DNA from: JABFRJ01 sp031374735 | Lineage (GTDB): Bacteria; Pseudomonadota; Alphaproteobacteria; Rhizobiales; Hyphomicrobiaceae | Direction: 5' to 3' | NCBI GenBank assembly: GCA_031374735.1 | Contig: JANMGQ010000024.1 | Coordinates: 10,749 to 74,748, forward strand | Length of the DNA stretch: 64,000 nt | Shown: positions 18,118-26,608 of the stretch, piece by piece | Layout: each line of letters begins with the position of its first letter | How positions within the stretch are numbered: position 1 is the first letter of the stretch | Translations under genes and position numbers: made by a program | The notes under the pieces: generated by a model | Seen by the model: the letters and a program-made list of their open reading frames with translations, nothing else | Told to the model about the DNA's origin: nothing | Databases searched by the model: none

Positions 18118-20511
18118 ATGTATCGTTTGCTGAGCGATTTGACGGCGCATCACGAGCCACGCCTGACGGTGCTTGCTGTTGTCGTCTGTATGCTGGCTTG
18201 CGGATCCGGGTTCTGGCTCTTTGGGCGGCTGCGCTGGGCAACACCACGGCGGCAACGCTGGGTTCTGTTGCTCTCCGGCGCGACGGTGGCCGTTGGCATC
18301 TGGAGTACCCACTACATCGGTATTCTAGCCTACAACGCCGGCCTGCCTGTCACTTTCAATCTACCTTTCGCGATCCTGGCCTTGTTGCTCGCATTTGCTA
18401 CTGCGGCGGCTGGCATCGCGATGTCAAAGCTCAAAATGCGATTCGTCACGACTTTGAGCGGCGCCGTGATCGGGCTTGGCATATCGGCCGCGAACTTCAT
18501 GGCCATGCGCGGCGTTGTTGTCGCAGGACGTGTCTCGTGGGATGAATCGACGGTCGTTGCGACGGTCTTTGTCGGCATTGCAATATCGATCCTGGCGATG
18601 CAGGCCCACAGAAGCTTGCCGAGGTCCTGGCGTGTGTATGGGGCATCTGCGCTGCTCGTGCTGGCAATCTGTATCACCCATTTCACAACCATGACTGCTG
18701 CCACCTTCACGCCCAACGTGGCCATCGTGGCGAGCGAGACTGCGATGCGTCCGTTCGCACTCGGCCTGTTTGTCACGATCGTGACGCTCGTCGCGCTGCT
18801 CACTGCTGTTGGCGCGGCGCTTTACGAGCGCCTGACGATCGTACGTGCCGTGGTCGCGATCGGCACCGCAATCATGGTCACACTGGTGACAATGATCGCC
18901 GTCGGCCTATTCACGATCGACCAGGTGCGCATCGGCGGGCAGAACTTCCAACGCATTGCAGCAAGCAAGGATCTCGTGGCGGATGTGCTGCCACCTCCAG
19001 CCTACATCATCGAAGCCTATCTTGAGACCCGCATTCTCGCGTCCGATCCAGACAACATTGCCTATCACGCCCGCCGTTTGCAAACGTTGCGGCGCGACTA
19101 TGAGGGCCGGCAGGCCTTTTGGCTGACGTCGCCATTGATCCCGGAGGACACGCGCAAGCTGCTGACAGTGGATTCAGATGCCCACGTGCGTCTCTTTTGG
19201 GCCGAGCTTGAGGATAAATTCCTGCCCGCAATCTCCCGCTTCAACAGCACCGAGATACAGGAAGCCCTGCAGCGGCTTTCAATCCACTATCAGGCGCACC
19301 GGTCGGTGGTGGAGAAACTCGTGAAGCTCGCCGACACACAATCGAGCGCGTTGACCGACACGTTTTCGGCCCACGCTGAAGTGCTGGAACAGCTCGTGAT
19401 CGCGGCCGTCATCGTGCTTCTACTCACGGTAGGATCGTCCGTCTGGGCGTTGCGCGCGCATGTCGTCCAGCCCATGCTATCTACGGCCAGTTACCTCGAT
19501 GTCCTGCGAGCGGGACACTATGAGAATTCGGTCCCCTTCACCGAGCGTCGCGACGAAATAGGCCACATGGCGCAAGCGATCGACACGCTGCGGCTCGATG
19601 CGCTCGAGAAACAGCGTCTTGAGCGCGAGGCCGAGAGTGCGCGCCACGCGCGTGAAAAGGAGCGCGTGGCTGAAGCCCTGCGCCTGCGCCTTGCAAACGA
19701 ACACATGACGGATCTCAACGATCGACTGACCAAAGCCATCACGCAGCTCGAACGCGCTCAGGAAGACAACCTGCGCAAAGCCCGCCTGGCACAACTCGGC
19801 CAGTTGACCGCGACCGTCGCGCACGAAATTCGCAATCCGCTCGGCGCCATCAAGACGGCCACCTACCTCATTGAACGCAAGACCAAGGACAAAGAGCTCG
19901 GTATTGAGGGTCCTATTCAGCGGGTGAACAATGGCATCCAACGGTGTGATACCATCATCACCGAACTGCTCGATTTCACGCGCACCAAGGCGCTTGCGAC
20001 AACCGCGCACTCGGTGGACGCGTGGGTTGCGGAGGTCATTGCCGAAGAGCGTCGCAATGTTCCAAAGCAGGTCGCGATCGAGGTGCGCGCCAGTATCGAG
20101 ACTGAAACCGCCATGTTCGACAGCAGCCAGATGCGGCGCGTCATGGTCAACCTGATTTCGAACGCCTCGGAGGCCATGGTTGGCAAAGCCGGTCAGCCCC
20201 CTGAAATGCCAACCGTCGCCCCAAAGATCACGATCACGACGCGCGTGATGGGTGCGAACGTCGAGATCATCGTTGCTGACAACGGACCGGGGATTTCACC
20301 TGAGAACATCGAGCGCATCCGCGAACCCTTGTTCACGACCAAGTCGTTCGGCGTCGGCCTTGGCGTTCCTGCCGTCGAGACCATTCTCGAACAGCATGGG
20401 GGCGGTCTGCGCATCGTGAGCGCGCCCGGTGAAGGCGCAGTCTTCACAGCCTGGTTCCCAAGGCACCAAGACGCTGGAACGGCGTCGTCTGATGCAGGGG
20501 CGGTCGCGTGA
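18118..20511 (+). CDS. MHYT-domain membrane sensor histidine kinase
   Basis: The 797-residue kinase begins with seven or so membrane segments forming an MHYT sensor domain. Its repeated H-containing motifs are STHYIGIL, AANFMAMRG and ITHFTTM, thought in this family to bind a metal (copper) that senses O2, CO or NO. A second membrane/extracytoplasmic unit follows, then a HAMP linker, a coiled coil, HisKA with the phospho-His in VAHEIRNPLGAIK, and HATPase with VNLISNASEAM, ADNGPGIS and GVGLGVP. The start at ATG 18118 has a GGGGG ribosome site. The open frame extends 40 codons upstream through a repetitive stretch and is not believed. MHYT fused to a kinase is less common than MHYT fused to GGDEF/EAL. 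Confidence 0.92.
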   Translation: MYRLLSDLTAHHEPRLTVLAVVVCMLACGSGFWLFGRLRWATPRRQRWVLLLSGATVAVGIWSTHYIGILAYNAGLPVTFNLPFAILALLLAFATAAAGIAMSKLKMRFVTTLSGAVIGLGISAANFMAMRGVVVAGRVSWDESTVVATVFVGIAISILAMQAHRSLPRSWRVYGASALLVLAICITHFTTMTAATFTPNVAIVASETAMRPFALGLFVTIVTLVALLTAVGAALYERLTIVRAVVAIGTAIMVTLVTMIAVGLFTIDQVRIGGQNFQRIAASKDLVADVLPPPAYIIEAYLETRILASDPDNIAYHARRLQTLRRDYEGRQAFWLTSPLIPEDTRKLLTVDSDAHVRLFWAELEDKFLPAISRFNSTEIQEALQRLSIHYQAHRSVVEKLVKLADTQSSALTDTFSAHAEVLEQLVIAAVIVLLLTVGSSVWALRAHVVQPMLSTASYLDVLRAGHYENSVPFTERRDEIGHMAQAIDTLRLDALEKQRLEREAESARHAREKERVAEALRLRLANEHMTDLNDRLTKAITQLERAQEDNLRKARLAQLGQLTATVAHEIRNPLGAIKTATYLIERKTKDKELGIEGPIQRVNNGIQRCDTIITELLDFTRTKALATTAHSVDAWVAEVIAEERRNVPKQVAIEVRASIETETAMFDSSQMRRVMVNLISNASEAMVGKAGQPPEMPTVAPKITITTRVMGANVEIIVADNGPGISPENIERIREPLFTTKSFGVGLGVPAVETILEQHGGGLRIVSAPGEGAVFTAWFPRHQDAGTASSDAGAVA

Positions 20512-20567
20512 TCAAGACTGGCGTGATCAAGACTGGCGTGATCAAGACTGGCGCGATCAAGACTGGC
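20508..20567. repeat. Four-copy 15-bp tandem repeat starting at the MHYT kinase stop codon
   Basis: The unit GTGATCAAGACTGGC occurs exactly at 20508, 20523 and 20538, and with one change at 20553. The kinase stop codon (20509-20511) lies inside the first unit. Confidence 0.95.
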
Positions 20568-20766
20568 GTTCCAGCGGTAGCTTGACGTGCAGCGAGGCGC
20601 GAGGCACGCGGCTGGAGTGGCGGACGTGAACAACACTTCATGTCTCCGCCCCGTTCGAACTTGCCGCACATGGACAAAACTACCGCGACCAAACCACCGC
20701 CGCTTCTCGACACAGCTCCGTCTCTGGCATATGGCATACCAGAGGATTTCAGGTGGGTCGCGCAGC

Positions 20767-22470
20767 ATGTCCGCAGTCGGTGAGAAGACACATGAAAAGC
20801 GCATCCATCCGGGTGCGGGGCGGCGCTCTGCACCGCTGTTTCCAAAAGGCCGCGTGCTGCGGCAGGCGGAAGTCGATGCCGTCGCCAAGCTGATCGGGCC
20901 GGGCCCCTATGAGCGGCCGCTGCTGATTGAATACCTGCACAAGATCCAGGACGCGGAAAAGTGCTTGCCCGCTGGGCACATGCACGGGCTGGCCGAGTTG
21001 ATGCGGCTGCCCATGGCCGAGGTCTATGAAGTCGCGACGTTCTATGCCCACTTTGACGTCGTGCCAGACGGTGCGCCGCGCCCGGCCAAAGTGACGATCC
21101 GGGTGTGCGATAGCCTGTCGTGCATGCTGGCCGGCTCAGACGCGCTGCTGCTCGCCCTGCAAGCTGAGAAAATGGAAGACGTGCGGGTGGTGCGCGCGCC
21201 GTGCATCGGCTCGTGCGATACGGCGCCGGCGGTCGAGGTTGGGCATCACCATGTTGATCACGCGACAGTTGCCAAGGTGAAAGCCTTAGCCGCATCGGGC
21301 CATGTGCACGCGGACATACCCGCCTACACTGATCTCGCCGCCTACAAGGCCAAGGGCGGCTATGCCGTGCTCGCCGATTGCATCGCTGGCACACGTATGC
21401 CTGATGCTGTGATCGCAGCACTCTCCGATGGTGGCTTGCGCGGCCTTGGCGGCGCGGGCTTCCCGACGGGGCGCAAATGGTCGCTGGTGCGCGCCGAAAA
21501 GGGTCCGCGCGTCATGGCCGTCAATGGCGATGAAGGCGAGCCCGGCACGTTCAAGGATCGCTACTATCTAGAGCGCAACCCGCACGCCTTCCTGGAGGGC
21601 ATGCTCATCGCCGCCTGGGCCGTCGAGGCGACCGACGTCTACATCTACATGCGCGACGAATATCCGGCCGTGCTGGCGATCCTCGCCAAGGAAATCGCAG
21701 CGCTTGAGGCCGCCTGCCTGACCAAGCACACCAAGGTGCACGTGCGGCGCGGCGCGGGCGCCTATATCTGCGGCGAAGAAAGCGCGATGATCGAGAGCAT
21801 CGAGGGCAAGCGCGGCTTGCCGCGGCACCGTCCGCCCTACGTTGCGCAAGTCGGCCTGTTTGGCCGCCCGACGCTCGTGAACAATATCGAGACGCTCTAT
21901 TGGATTCCCGAAATTCTCGCCAAGGGTGGCGCATGGTTCGCGTCGCAGGGCAAGAATGGTGGCAAGGGGTTGCGCAGCTATTCTGTCTCGGGCCGCGTAA
22001 AGAAACCAGGCGTGGTGCTGACGGCTGCGGGAACAACCGCTCGCGAACTGATCGATCTGTGCGGCGGCATGGCCGATGGCCACGCGTTCAAGGGCTATCT
22101 GCCCGGCGGTGCCTCGGGCGGCATCCTGCCGGCCTTCATGTCCGATATCCCCTTGGACTTCGGGCAGCTGGAAAAGCATGGCAGTTTCGTTGGCAGCCAC
22201 GCCGTGGTGATCTTGTCGCACAAAGACGACATGAAAGCCGTAGCGCTGAACCTGCTCAAGTTCTTCGAGGACGAGAGCTGCGGCCAGTGCACGCCGTGCC
22301 GCAACGGGACCGAAAAAGCCGTCAAACTCATGAGCGCGGGTAACTGGGACCCGGACATTCTTGCCGACCTCGCGCAGGTGATGGCGGATGCGTCCATCTG
22401 TGGACTCGGCCAGGCGGCGCCCAATCCGATCAAGAGTGTGATCAAGTATTTCCCAGAAGACCTGAGATAA
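20767..22470 (+). CDS. fdhB: NAD-dependent formate dehydrogenase beta subunit, NuoE-NuoF fusion (Fdh1B type)
   Basis: The 567-residue product fuses a NuoE-like thioredoxin-fold module (residues ~20-170; Cys ligands for a [2Fe-2S] cluster in RVCDSLSC and APCIGSC) to a NuoF-like module. The latter has the FMN/NADH region LRGLGGAGFPTGRKW, NGDEGEPGTFKDRYYLE, YICGEESAM and the [4Fe-4S] motif ESCGQCTPCRNG. Order and length match the beta subunit of methylotroph tungsten/molybdenum formate dehydrogenase, which passes electrons from the formate site to NAD. ATG 20767 is chosen because AGGTGGG precedes it and it gives the family length. The catalytic alpha subunit gene is not next to it: a convergent peptidase gene starts 3 bases after the stop. 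Confidence 0.88.
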   Translation: MSAVGEKTHEKRIHPGAGRRSAPLFPKGRVLRQAEVDAVAKLIGPGPYERPLLIEYLHKIQDAEKCLPAGHMHGLAELMRLPMAEVYEVATFYAHFDVVPDGAPRPAKVTIRVCDSLSCMLAGSDALLLALQAEKMEDVRVVRAPCIGSCDTAPAVEVGHHHVDHATVAKVKALAASGHVHADIPAYTDLAAYKAKGGYAVLADCIAGTRMPDAVIAALSDGGLRGLGGAGFPTGRKWSLVRAEKGPRVMAVNGDEGEPGTFKDRYYLERNPHAFLEGMLIAAWAVEATDVYIYMRDEYPAVLAILAKEIAALEAACLTKHTKVHVRRGAGAYICGEESAMIESIEGKRGLPRHRPPYVAQVGLFGRPTLVNNIETLYWIPEILAKGGAWFASQGKNGGKGLRSYSVSGRVKKPGVVLTAAGTTARELIDLCGGMADGHAFKGYLPGGASGGILPAFMSDIPLDFGQLEKHGSFVGSHAVVILSHKDDMKAVALNLLKFFEDESCGQCTPCRNGTEKAVKLMSAGNWDPDILADLAQVMADASICGLGQAAPNPIKSVIKYFPEDLR

Positions 22471-22473
22471 GGC

Positions 22474-23253
22474 TCACGGCTTCGCCGTTGCTACCCGGAT
22501 CGCCTCAAGTCGTGCGCGGACGGCTTTGCCGCCGCGCATCTGCGGGTTCGAGTGCTCGAATTTTTGTGCTGTTTCGCGTTCAAGCACGCGGGCCTTGGCG
22601 ATCTTGAAGGCGTCGTCGAGGGAGCGGCCGACTTTGAGGCCGTCGACAAAGAGGGCGCGGCCGAAATAGGTCCAATCGTCCTTCACGTCAGCGCCACAGC
22701 CGAAAGAGGGGTGGTCGGCATCGGCGGCTGTGATGAGCAAGGTTGTGTCGTCGGCCAGCGCATTGGCGAACACGCCGGAGTAACAGGCCGAGATGATCAC
22801 GATTTTGTGCCGCAAGGCTGTGTCTTTGAGCAAGCGGCCAAGGCGGCGCGGGGACAGCAGTTCAGCGGTCCTGCTCGACGGTGTGACGATGCCGACGCCG
22901 TCTTTGGTGCCATGCGACGTCAAAAACAGCACCAGGATATCGTCGTCCTTGTTCGCCTCGGTTGCGATGCCTTTCAACTGGTCACGAATATCGGAGAAGC
23001 GGGCTTCGGCGATCTTGCTGGTGTTGGCGCGCACGACGATTTTGCCGGCGGCATTGAAATAGGTCTGAGCGACTCGCGCGGCACCCAGAGTCTCGCGCTT
23101 GAAAATAGTCTCATCACCCCATAGGCCGAAGGCAGCAATGTGGATGCGAGGTGCGCGCAGGGCCGTTTGTGGTGGTGCAGGCTGCTGTGCTAGCACAGCG
23201 CTCGACAGCGCGAACTGCGCGAGGAGCATCAACAGCAGGCGGCGGGTCGGCAT
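22474..23253 (-). CDS. Secreted C13-family (legumain-like) cysteine peptidase
   Basis: The product (259 residues from ATG 23253) has a signal peptide (MPTRRLLLMLLAQFALSS). The catalytic domain shows the peptidase C13/caspase-fold dyad: His in LTSHGTKDG and Cys in IISACYSGVF. Bacterial C13 proteins are mostly uncharacterised; eukaryotic relatives cut after Asn and act as GPI transamidase. The reading frame is open for another 130 codons upstream, but that portion is antisense to MATE sequence and not credible. It lies downstream of the MATE gene in the same direction, 14 bases apart, so may be part of that operon. Confidence 0.85.
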   Translation of the reverse strand: MPTRRLLLMLLAQFALSSAVLAQQPAPPQTALRAPRIHIAAFGLWGDETIFKRETLGAARVAQTYFNAAGKIVVRANTSKIAEARFSDIRDQLKGIATEANKDDDILVLFLTSHGTKDGVGIVTPSSRTAELLSPRRLGRLLKDTALRHKIVIISACYSGVFANALADDTTLLITAADADHPSFGCGADVKDDWTYFGRALFVDGLKVGRSLDDAFKIAKARVLERETAQKFEHSNPQMRGGKAVRARLEAIRVATAKP

Positions 23254-23267
23254 GATGCAAACTCCGG

Positions 23268-24635
23268 CTACGTTTTTCCCCACGGGCTCAATTTGACCGC
23301 CAGCGCCATCGCAAGTCCATAGGCGGCGAGCGAAAAGCCAATGACGACAAACAGGTGCGCGAGTGGTGCCCCGCGCCCGACAAGCCACCAGCCACCGATG
23401 GCAACAATAAGGAGGCGGACCGCTTGCACCACAACCGGCCCGACCATGCGGCCCGAGCCCTGGCTGGCGAAGTAGAGGCAAAGTCCCAAGCCGTAGAACG
23501 CATAGAATGGTCCGGCCGCCGAGAAGTAGTCGCGTGCGGTCGCAAGCACCAGCGGTTCGCTCGAGTAGAGCCGGCCCCACAGATCTGGCCAGATGGCAAC
23601 GAAAACGCCGATCGCGCCCATCATTGCGGCCGAAAGCAATCCTGCCGTCCATGCGGCACGTTTTGCCCGCACCGGATTGCCCGCGCCGATGGCCATGCCA
23701 ACCATGGGAACCGAGGCAACGCCGAATGCGAACGTGATTGGCACGAGCATGAATTCAAGGCGTGCACCGATGCCGTAGCCGGCCAACGCTTCTGTGCCAA
23801 AGCGCGCAACAATGCCGGTCAGCACCAACACGGTCGCAACCGACATGACGGGCGACGCGCAGGCGACAGCGCCGACCTTGAGAATATCGCGGAACATCTC
23901 AGCCGAGAGCGTTGTGCGGTCAAAGGTCAAGCGCACAGCTGCGCGGCCGGTCATCAAGATCCAGAGCAGCAGGAGCGCGCCGCCGCCAAAACTGATCACG
24001 AGCGCGAGGCCAACGCCGGTCATGCCAAGCCGCGGGATCGGCCCGAACCCGAGACCAAGCACAAAGCCCAGCGTGATCTGCAGAGCCGATACTGCCAACA
24101 ACACGGCCGACGGCATCTTCATGTTGCCGGAGCCGCGCAGGATCGACGCGCACGTGTTGGTCATCCAGACGCTGGCTGCGCCAAAGAAGACCACACGCGC
24201 ATAGGCGAGCCCGAACTCCAGCACCTCGCCACGCCCGCCAAGCGCAGCGATCACAGCGCGCCCGAACATGGCGAAGGCCAGGGTGAAGACCACGGCCGCC
24301 AGTGCGCCGATGATGACGGCGTGCAGCGCGAGCGCCGAGGCACGCGACTTGTCACCCGCGCCAAGCGCGCGACTGATGGCCGAGGAGACGCCGCCGCCCA
24401 TGGCGCCCGCCGACATCATCTGCATGAGCATGACGAGCGGAAACACCAGCGCGAAGCCCGCCAACGCGCTTGTGCCGAGTTGGCCGATGTAGGCTGTCTC
24501 GGCAACAACGACGAAGGTTGAGACCAGCATGGCGGCGAAGTTTGGTGTTGCAAGCCGCAGCAACGTCGGCAGGATCGGTCCGTCGACCAGGGGCGACATC
24601 TGAGCACTGCGCGGCGTGCCTGTGATCGCGCTCAT
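23268..24635 (-). CDS. MATE-family efflux transporter
   Basis: This 455-residue, twelve-segment transporter shows internal repetition of the MATE fold (segments TYIGQLG-like near residue 47 and GYGIGARLEF in the second half). It exports drugs or metabolites using a cation gradient. The ATG at 24635 overlaps the stop of the preceding MFS gene as ATGA, which shows translational coupling, so the pair was probably selected as a two-pump operon. The MarR-type regulator upstream is the likely controller. Confidence 0.91.
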   Translation of the reverse strand: MSAITGTPRSAQMSPLVDGPILPTLLRLATPNFAAMLVSTFVVVAETAYIGQLGTSALAGFALVFPLVMLMQMMSAGAMGGGVSSAISRALGAGDKSRASALALHAVIIGALAAVVFTLAFAMFGRAVIAALGGRGEVLEFGLAYARVVFFGAASVWMTNTCASILRGSGNMKMPSAVLLAVSALQITLGFVLGLGFGPIPRLGMTGVGLALVISFGGGALLLLWILMTGRAAVRLTFDRTTLSAEMFRDILKVGAVACASPVMSVATVLVLTGIVARFGTEALAGYGIGARLEFMLVPITFAFGVASVPMVGMAIGAGNPVRAKRAAWTAGLLSAAMMGAIGVFVAIWPDLWGRLYSSEPLVLATARDYFSAAGPFYAFYGLGLCLYFASQGSGRMVGPVVVQAVRLLIVAIGGWWLVGRGAPLAHLFVVIGFSLAAYGLAMALAVKLSPWGKT

Positions 24636-25861
24636 GCGCCCACTTTCGCGGCATTGGTGATGCGCGCGACCGGTTTTTCCGAGATGGGCCAGTTGATCAG
24701 CGCCGAGACGAGCCCGAGCGCGATGGAGATCCACCACATCATGTCATAGGACTTGTAGGTATCGAACAGGCGGCCCGCGATCCACACGCCCATGAACGAG
24801 CCGATCTGGTGCGACAGGAACACGATGCCAAACAACATCGACATCCACTGCGTGCCAAAGAATGTGGCGACAAGCCCCGAGGTGAGCGGCACGGTCGACA
24901 GCCAGAACAGGCCGAGCAGGCCGCATAGGCCGATGATCATCCACGGGCTCGGCGGCAGCAGCAAGAAACCGGCGAAGATGATGGCACGCGCGAAGTAAAT
25001 GAGACTCAGGCCACGGCGCTTCTCGATGTAGGGGCCGGATTGGCCGGCGAGGTAAGTGCCGACGATATTGGCGATGCCGACGAGGCTGATGGCCCACGCG
25101 CCGACCCAGGATCCGAGACCTTCGGATTTGGCGAAGTTCGGCAGGTGCGTGATGATGAAGGCGACGTGGAAGCCACACACGAAAAAGCCGAAGGTGAGCA
25201 GCCAGAAGCTCGGATGCGCGAACGCCTCGGACAGCGCCTCTTTGAGCGTCTGTTCGCGGACCGTGCTCTCGGTGGCCGGCGGTTTTCCGGCGAGTGGCAG
25301 TGCAGCCGGGATGAGCAGCAGCGTGATGGCGATCAGCCAGAGCAGGCTCTGCTGCCAGCCCACGTATTCCATTAGCAGGTGGATCAGCGGCACGGCGATG
25401 AAGCTGCCGATACCCGCGGCGATACCCAGGGAAGCGATGGCCGACATGCGCTTTTCCGACGGGGCCGCGCGACTGACCGCCCCGATCAATGAGGGCATGC
25501 CGAGGCCGCTGGCGCCGATGCCCATGAGCACGCCTGACAGGAGCAACATCCAGGCGGCCGTCGCCGCGTACATGAGGCCGAGACCGCCGCACGCGATGAG
25601 AACGCAAATCATCACCACCTTGCCTGCGCCGAGCTTATCGATCGAGGCGCCGGTGAACGGTGCCGCAATGCCCATGCACAGCTGTGAAAGGCCCATGGCG
25701 ATGGAGAAGACCTCCGACGTCACCTTCACGTCGCCCATGAACGGGATCTGGTAGAGCCCCATGGACTGGGCTCGGCCCATGGTCACGCCAACGATGATCC
25801 AAACGCACAGCATTGTGACGATGAAGGGCACCGCTGGGGCGGCAGCTTGGGCTTTTGACAT
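24632..25861 (-). CDS. MFS transporter (oxalate-formate/monocarboxylate-like)
   Basis: The 409-residue protein has twelve membrane segments. The N-terminal half includes GRAQSMGLYQIPFM and GLSQLCMGIAAPFTGASIDKLG, and the second half LVGIANIVGTYLAGQSG. The pattern suits the OFA/monocarboxylate-like branch of MFS, although the substrate is unclear. It is the first gene of an MFS-MATE(-C13 peptidase) operon. A palindrome CTGCATATGCAG at 26009-26020, about 150 bases upstream of its start, matches the core of the palindrome in front of the MarR gene and suggests control by that regulator. Confidence 0.9.
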   Translation of the reverse strand: MSKAQAAAPAVPFIVTMLCVWIIVGVTMGRAQSMGLYQIPFMGDVKVTSEVFSIAMGLSQLCMGIAAPFTGASIDKLGAGKVVMICVLIACGGLGLMYAATAAWMLLLSGVLMGIGASGLGMPSLIGAVSRAAPSEKRMSAIASLGIAAGIGSFIAVPLIHLLMEYVGWQQSLLWLIAITLLLIPAALPLAGKPPATESTVREQTLKEALSEAFAHPSFWLLTFGFFVCGFHVAFIITHLPNFAKSEGLGSWVGAWAISLVGIANIVGTYLAGQSGPYIEKRRGLSLIYFARAIIFAGFLLLPPSPWMIIGLCGLLGLFWLSTVPLTSGLVATFFGTQWMSMLFGIVFLSHQIGSFMGVWIAGRLFDTYKSYDMMWWISIALGLVSALINWPISEKPVARITNAAKVGA

Positions 25862-26008
25862 GGCGCGTCTCTGCGGGTTTCAAAATCGAAAATTCAGCCA
25901 GGGCAACCGATCGACAGGACGGATCGGCACAGTCAGTCGCCGCTTGTTTTTTCGTCGGCGAAGCCACCGGCAACTCGGATGCGCCACACATAGGCTACAT
26001 CGATGTGG

Positions 26009-26020
26009 CTGCATATGCAG
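26009..26020. promoter_or_regulatory. Candidate MarR operator upstream of the MFS-MATE operon
   Basis: CTGCATATGCAG is a perfect 12-bp palindrome, followed by ATAT. It repeats the core of the larger palindrome in front of the marR-like gene, and the right half extends to match TGCATATGCAGATA. Shared sites at both promoters are what a local MarR repressor would need. Confidence 0.7.
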
Positions 26021-26061
26021 ATATTGCGACGCAGGCATGTCCGGATGATAGGGCTGTGTGA

Positions 26062-26514
26062 TCATGTGGCAAGTGCCGTCAGCAGGTGATCGATCGTTCT
26101 AGCAAGTGCCTTGTGGTCGGATTCACCCAGCGCGGTTGCGATCTTCTCCTGCGCCTTGCGCCACGCCGGTTCCGCCGACCTGTAGGTCGCGAGGCCCGTA
26201 GCGGTGATATGAACTCGTCGCGTCCGGGCATCATCCTTATCGGGCGTCGATGCGACCCAGCCCTGCTTTTCCATCGGCCTCAGTGTCCGCGTCAGCGTCG
26301 TCGGATCCATGACAAGCCGTTCGGCCAGTTCCCCGAGCGCGATGCCATCCAGGGCCTTGAGATACCCGAGCAAGCCATACTGCGTGACCGTCAAGCCATG
26401 GGCATCCAAAGCCTGATCATAGATCTGGGTCACGCGTCGCGAGGCCTTGCGCAGGCGCAGGCATGTGCAGGCCGGCGTGGCCGTGGCGGGCGTGATGTCG
26501 GTGTGCCGTGGCAT
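26062..26514 (-). CDS. MarR-family transcriptional regulator
   Basis: The product is 150 residues with a winged-helix pattern: LTVTQYGLLGYLKALDGIALGELAERL, then the recognition helix region MDPTTLTRTLRPMEKQGWV and a wing with DKDDARTRRVHIT. The N-terminal CTCLRLRKASRRV is typical of the subfamily. It would bind as a dimer to palindromes and release on ligand binding. A perfect 18-bp palindrome sits just upstream of its own start, and a shorter relative lies before the downstream transporter operon, so autoregulation plus control of MFS-MATE is the most economical reading. Confidence 0.93.
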   Translation of the reverse strand: MPRHTDITPATATPACTCLRLRKASRRVTQIYDQALDAHGLTVTQYGLLGYLKALDGIALGELAERLVMDPTTLTRTLRPMEKQGWVASTPDKDDARTRRVHITATGLATYRSAEPAWRKAQEKIATALGESDHKALARTIDHLLTALAT

Positions 26515-26523
26515 GGGATCTCA

Positions 26524-26541
26524 TATCTGCATATGCAGATA
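26524..26541. promoter_or_regulatory. 18-bp palindromic operator at the marR-like promoter
   Basis: TATCTGCATATGCAGATA is a perfect palindrome located 9 bases upstream of the MarR-type start codon. Its core recurs at 26009-26020. The position at the leader implies that the protein represses its own gene. Confidence 0.8.
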
Positions 26542-26608
26542 CAGGCAACACGGAACCTCCGTCTGATACCGTCGGGTGTGGGTGACCATTCTCACTCGCG
26601 GGTGTAGG

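Noticed and set aside
20508..20567. CRISPR array
   Set aside because: Units are contiguous 15-mers without spacers; same for the other tandem arrays.
23355..24521. 388-residue plus-strand open frame opposite the MATE gene
   Set aside because: Composition is dominated by charged and Ala/Arg/His residues and it mirrors a membrane protein on the other strand.
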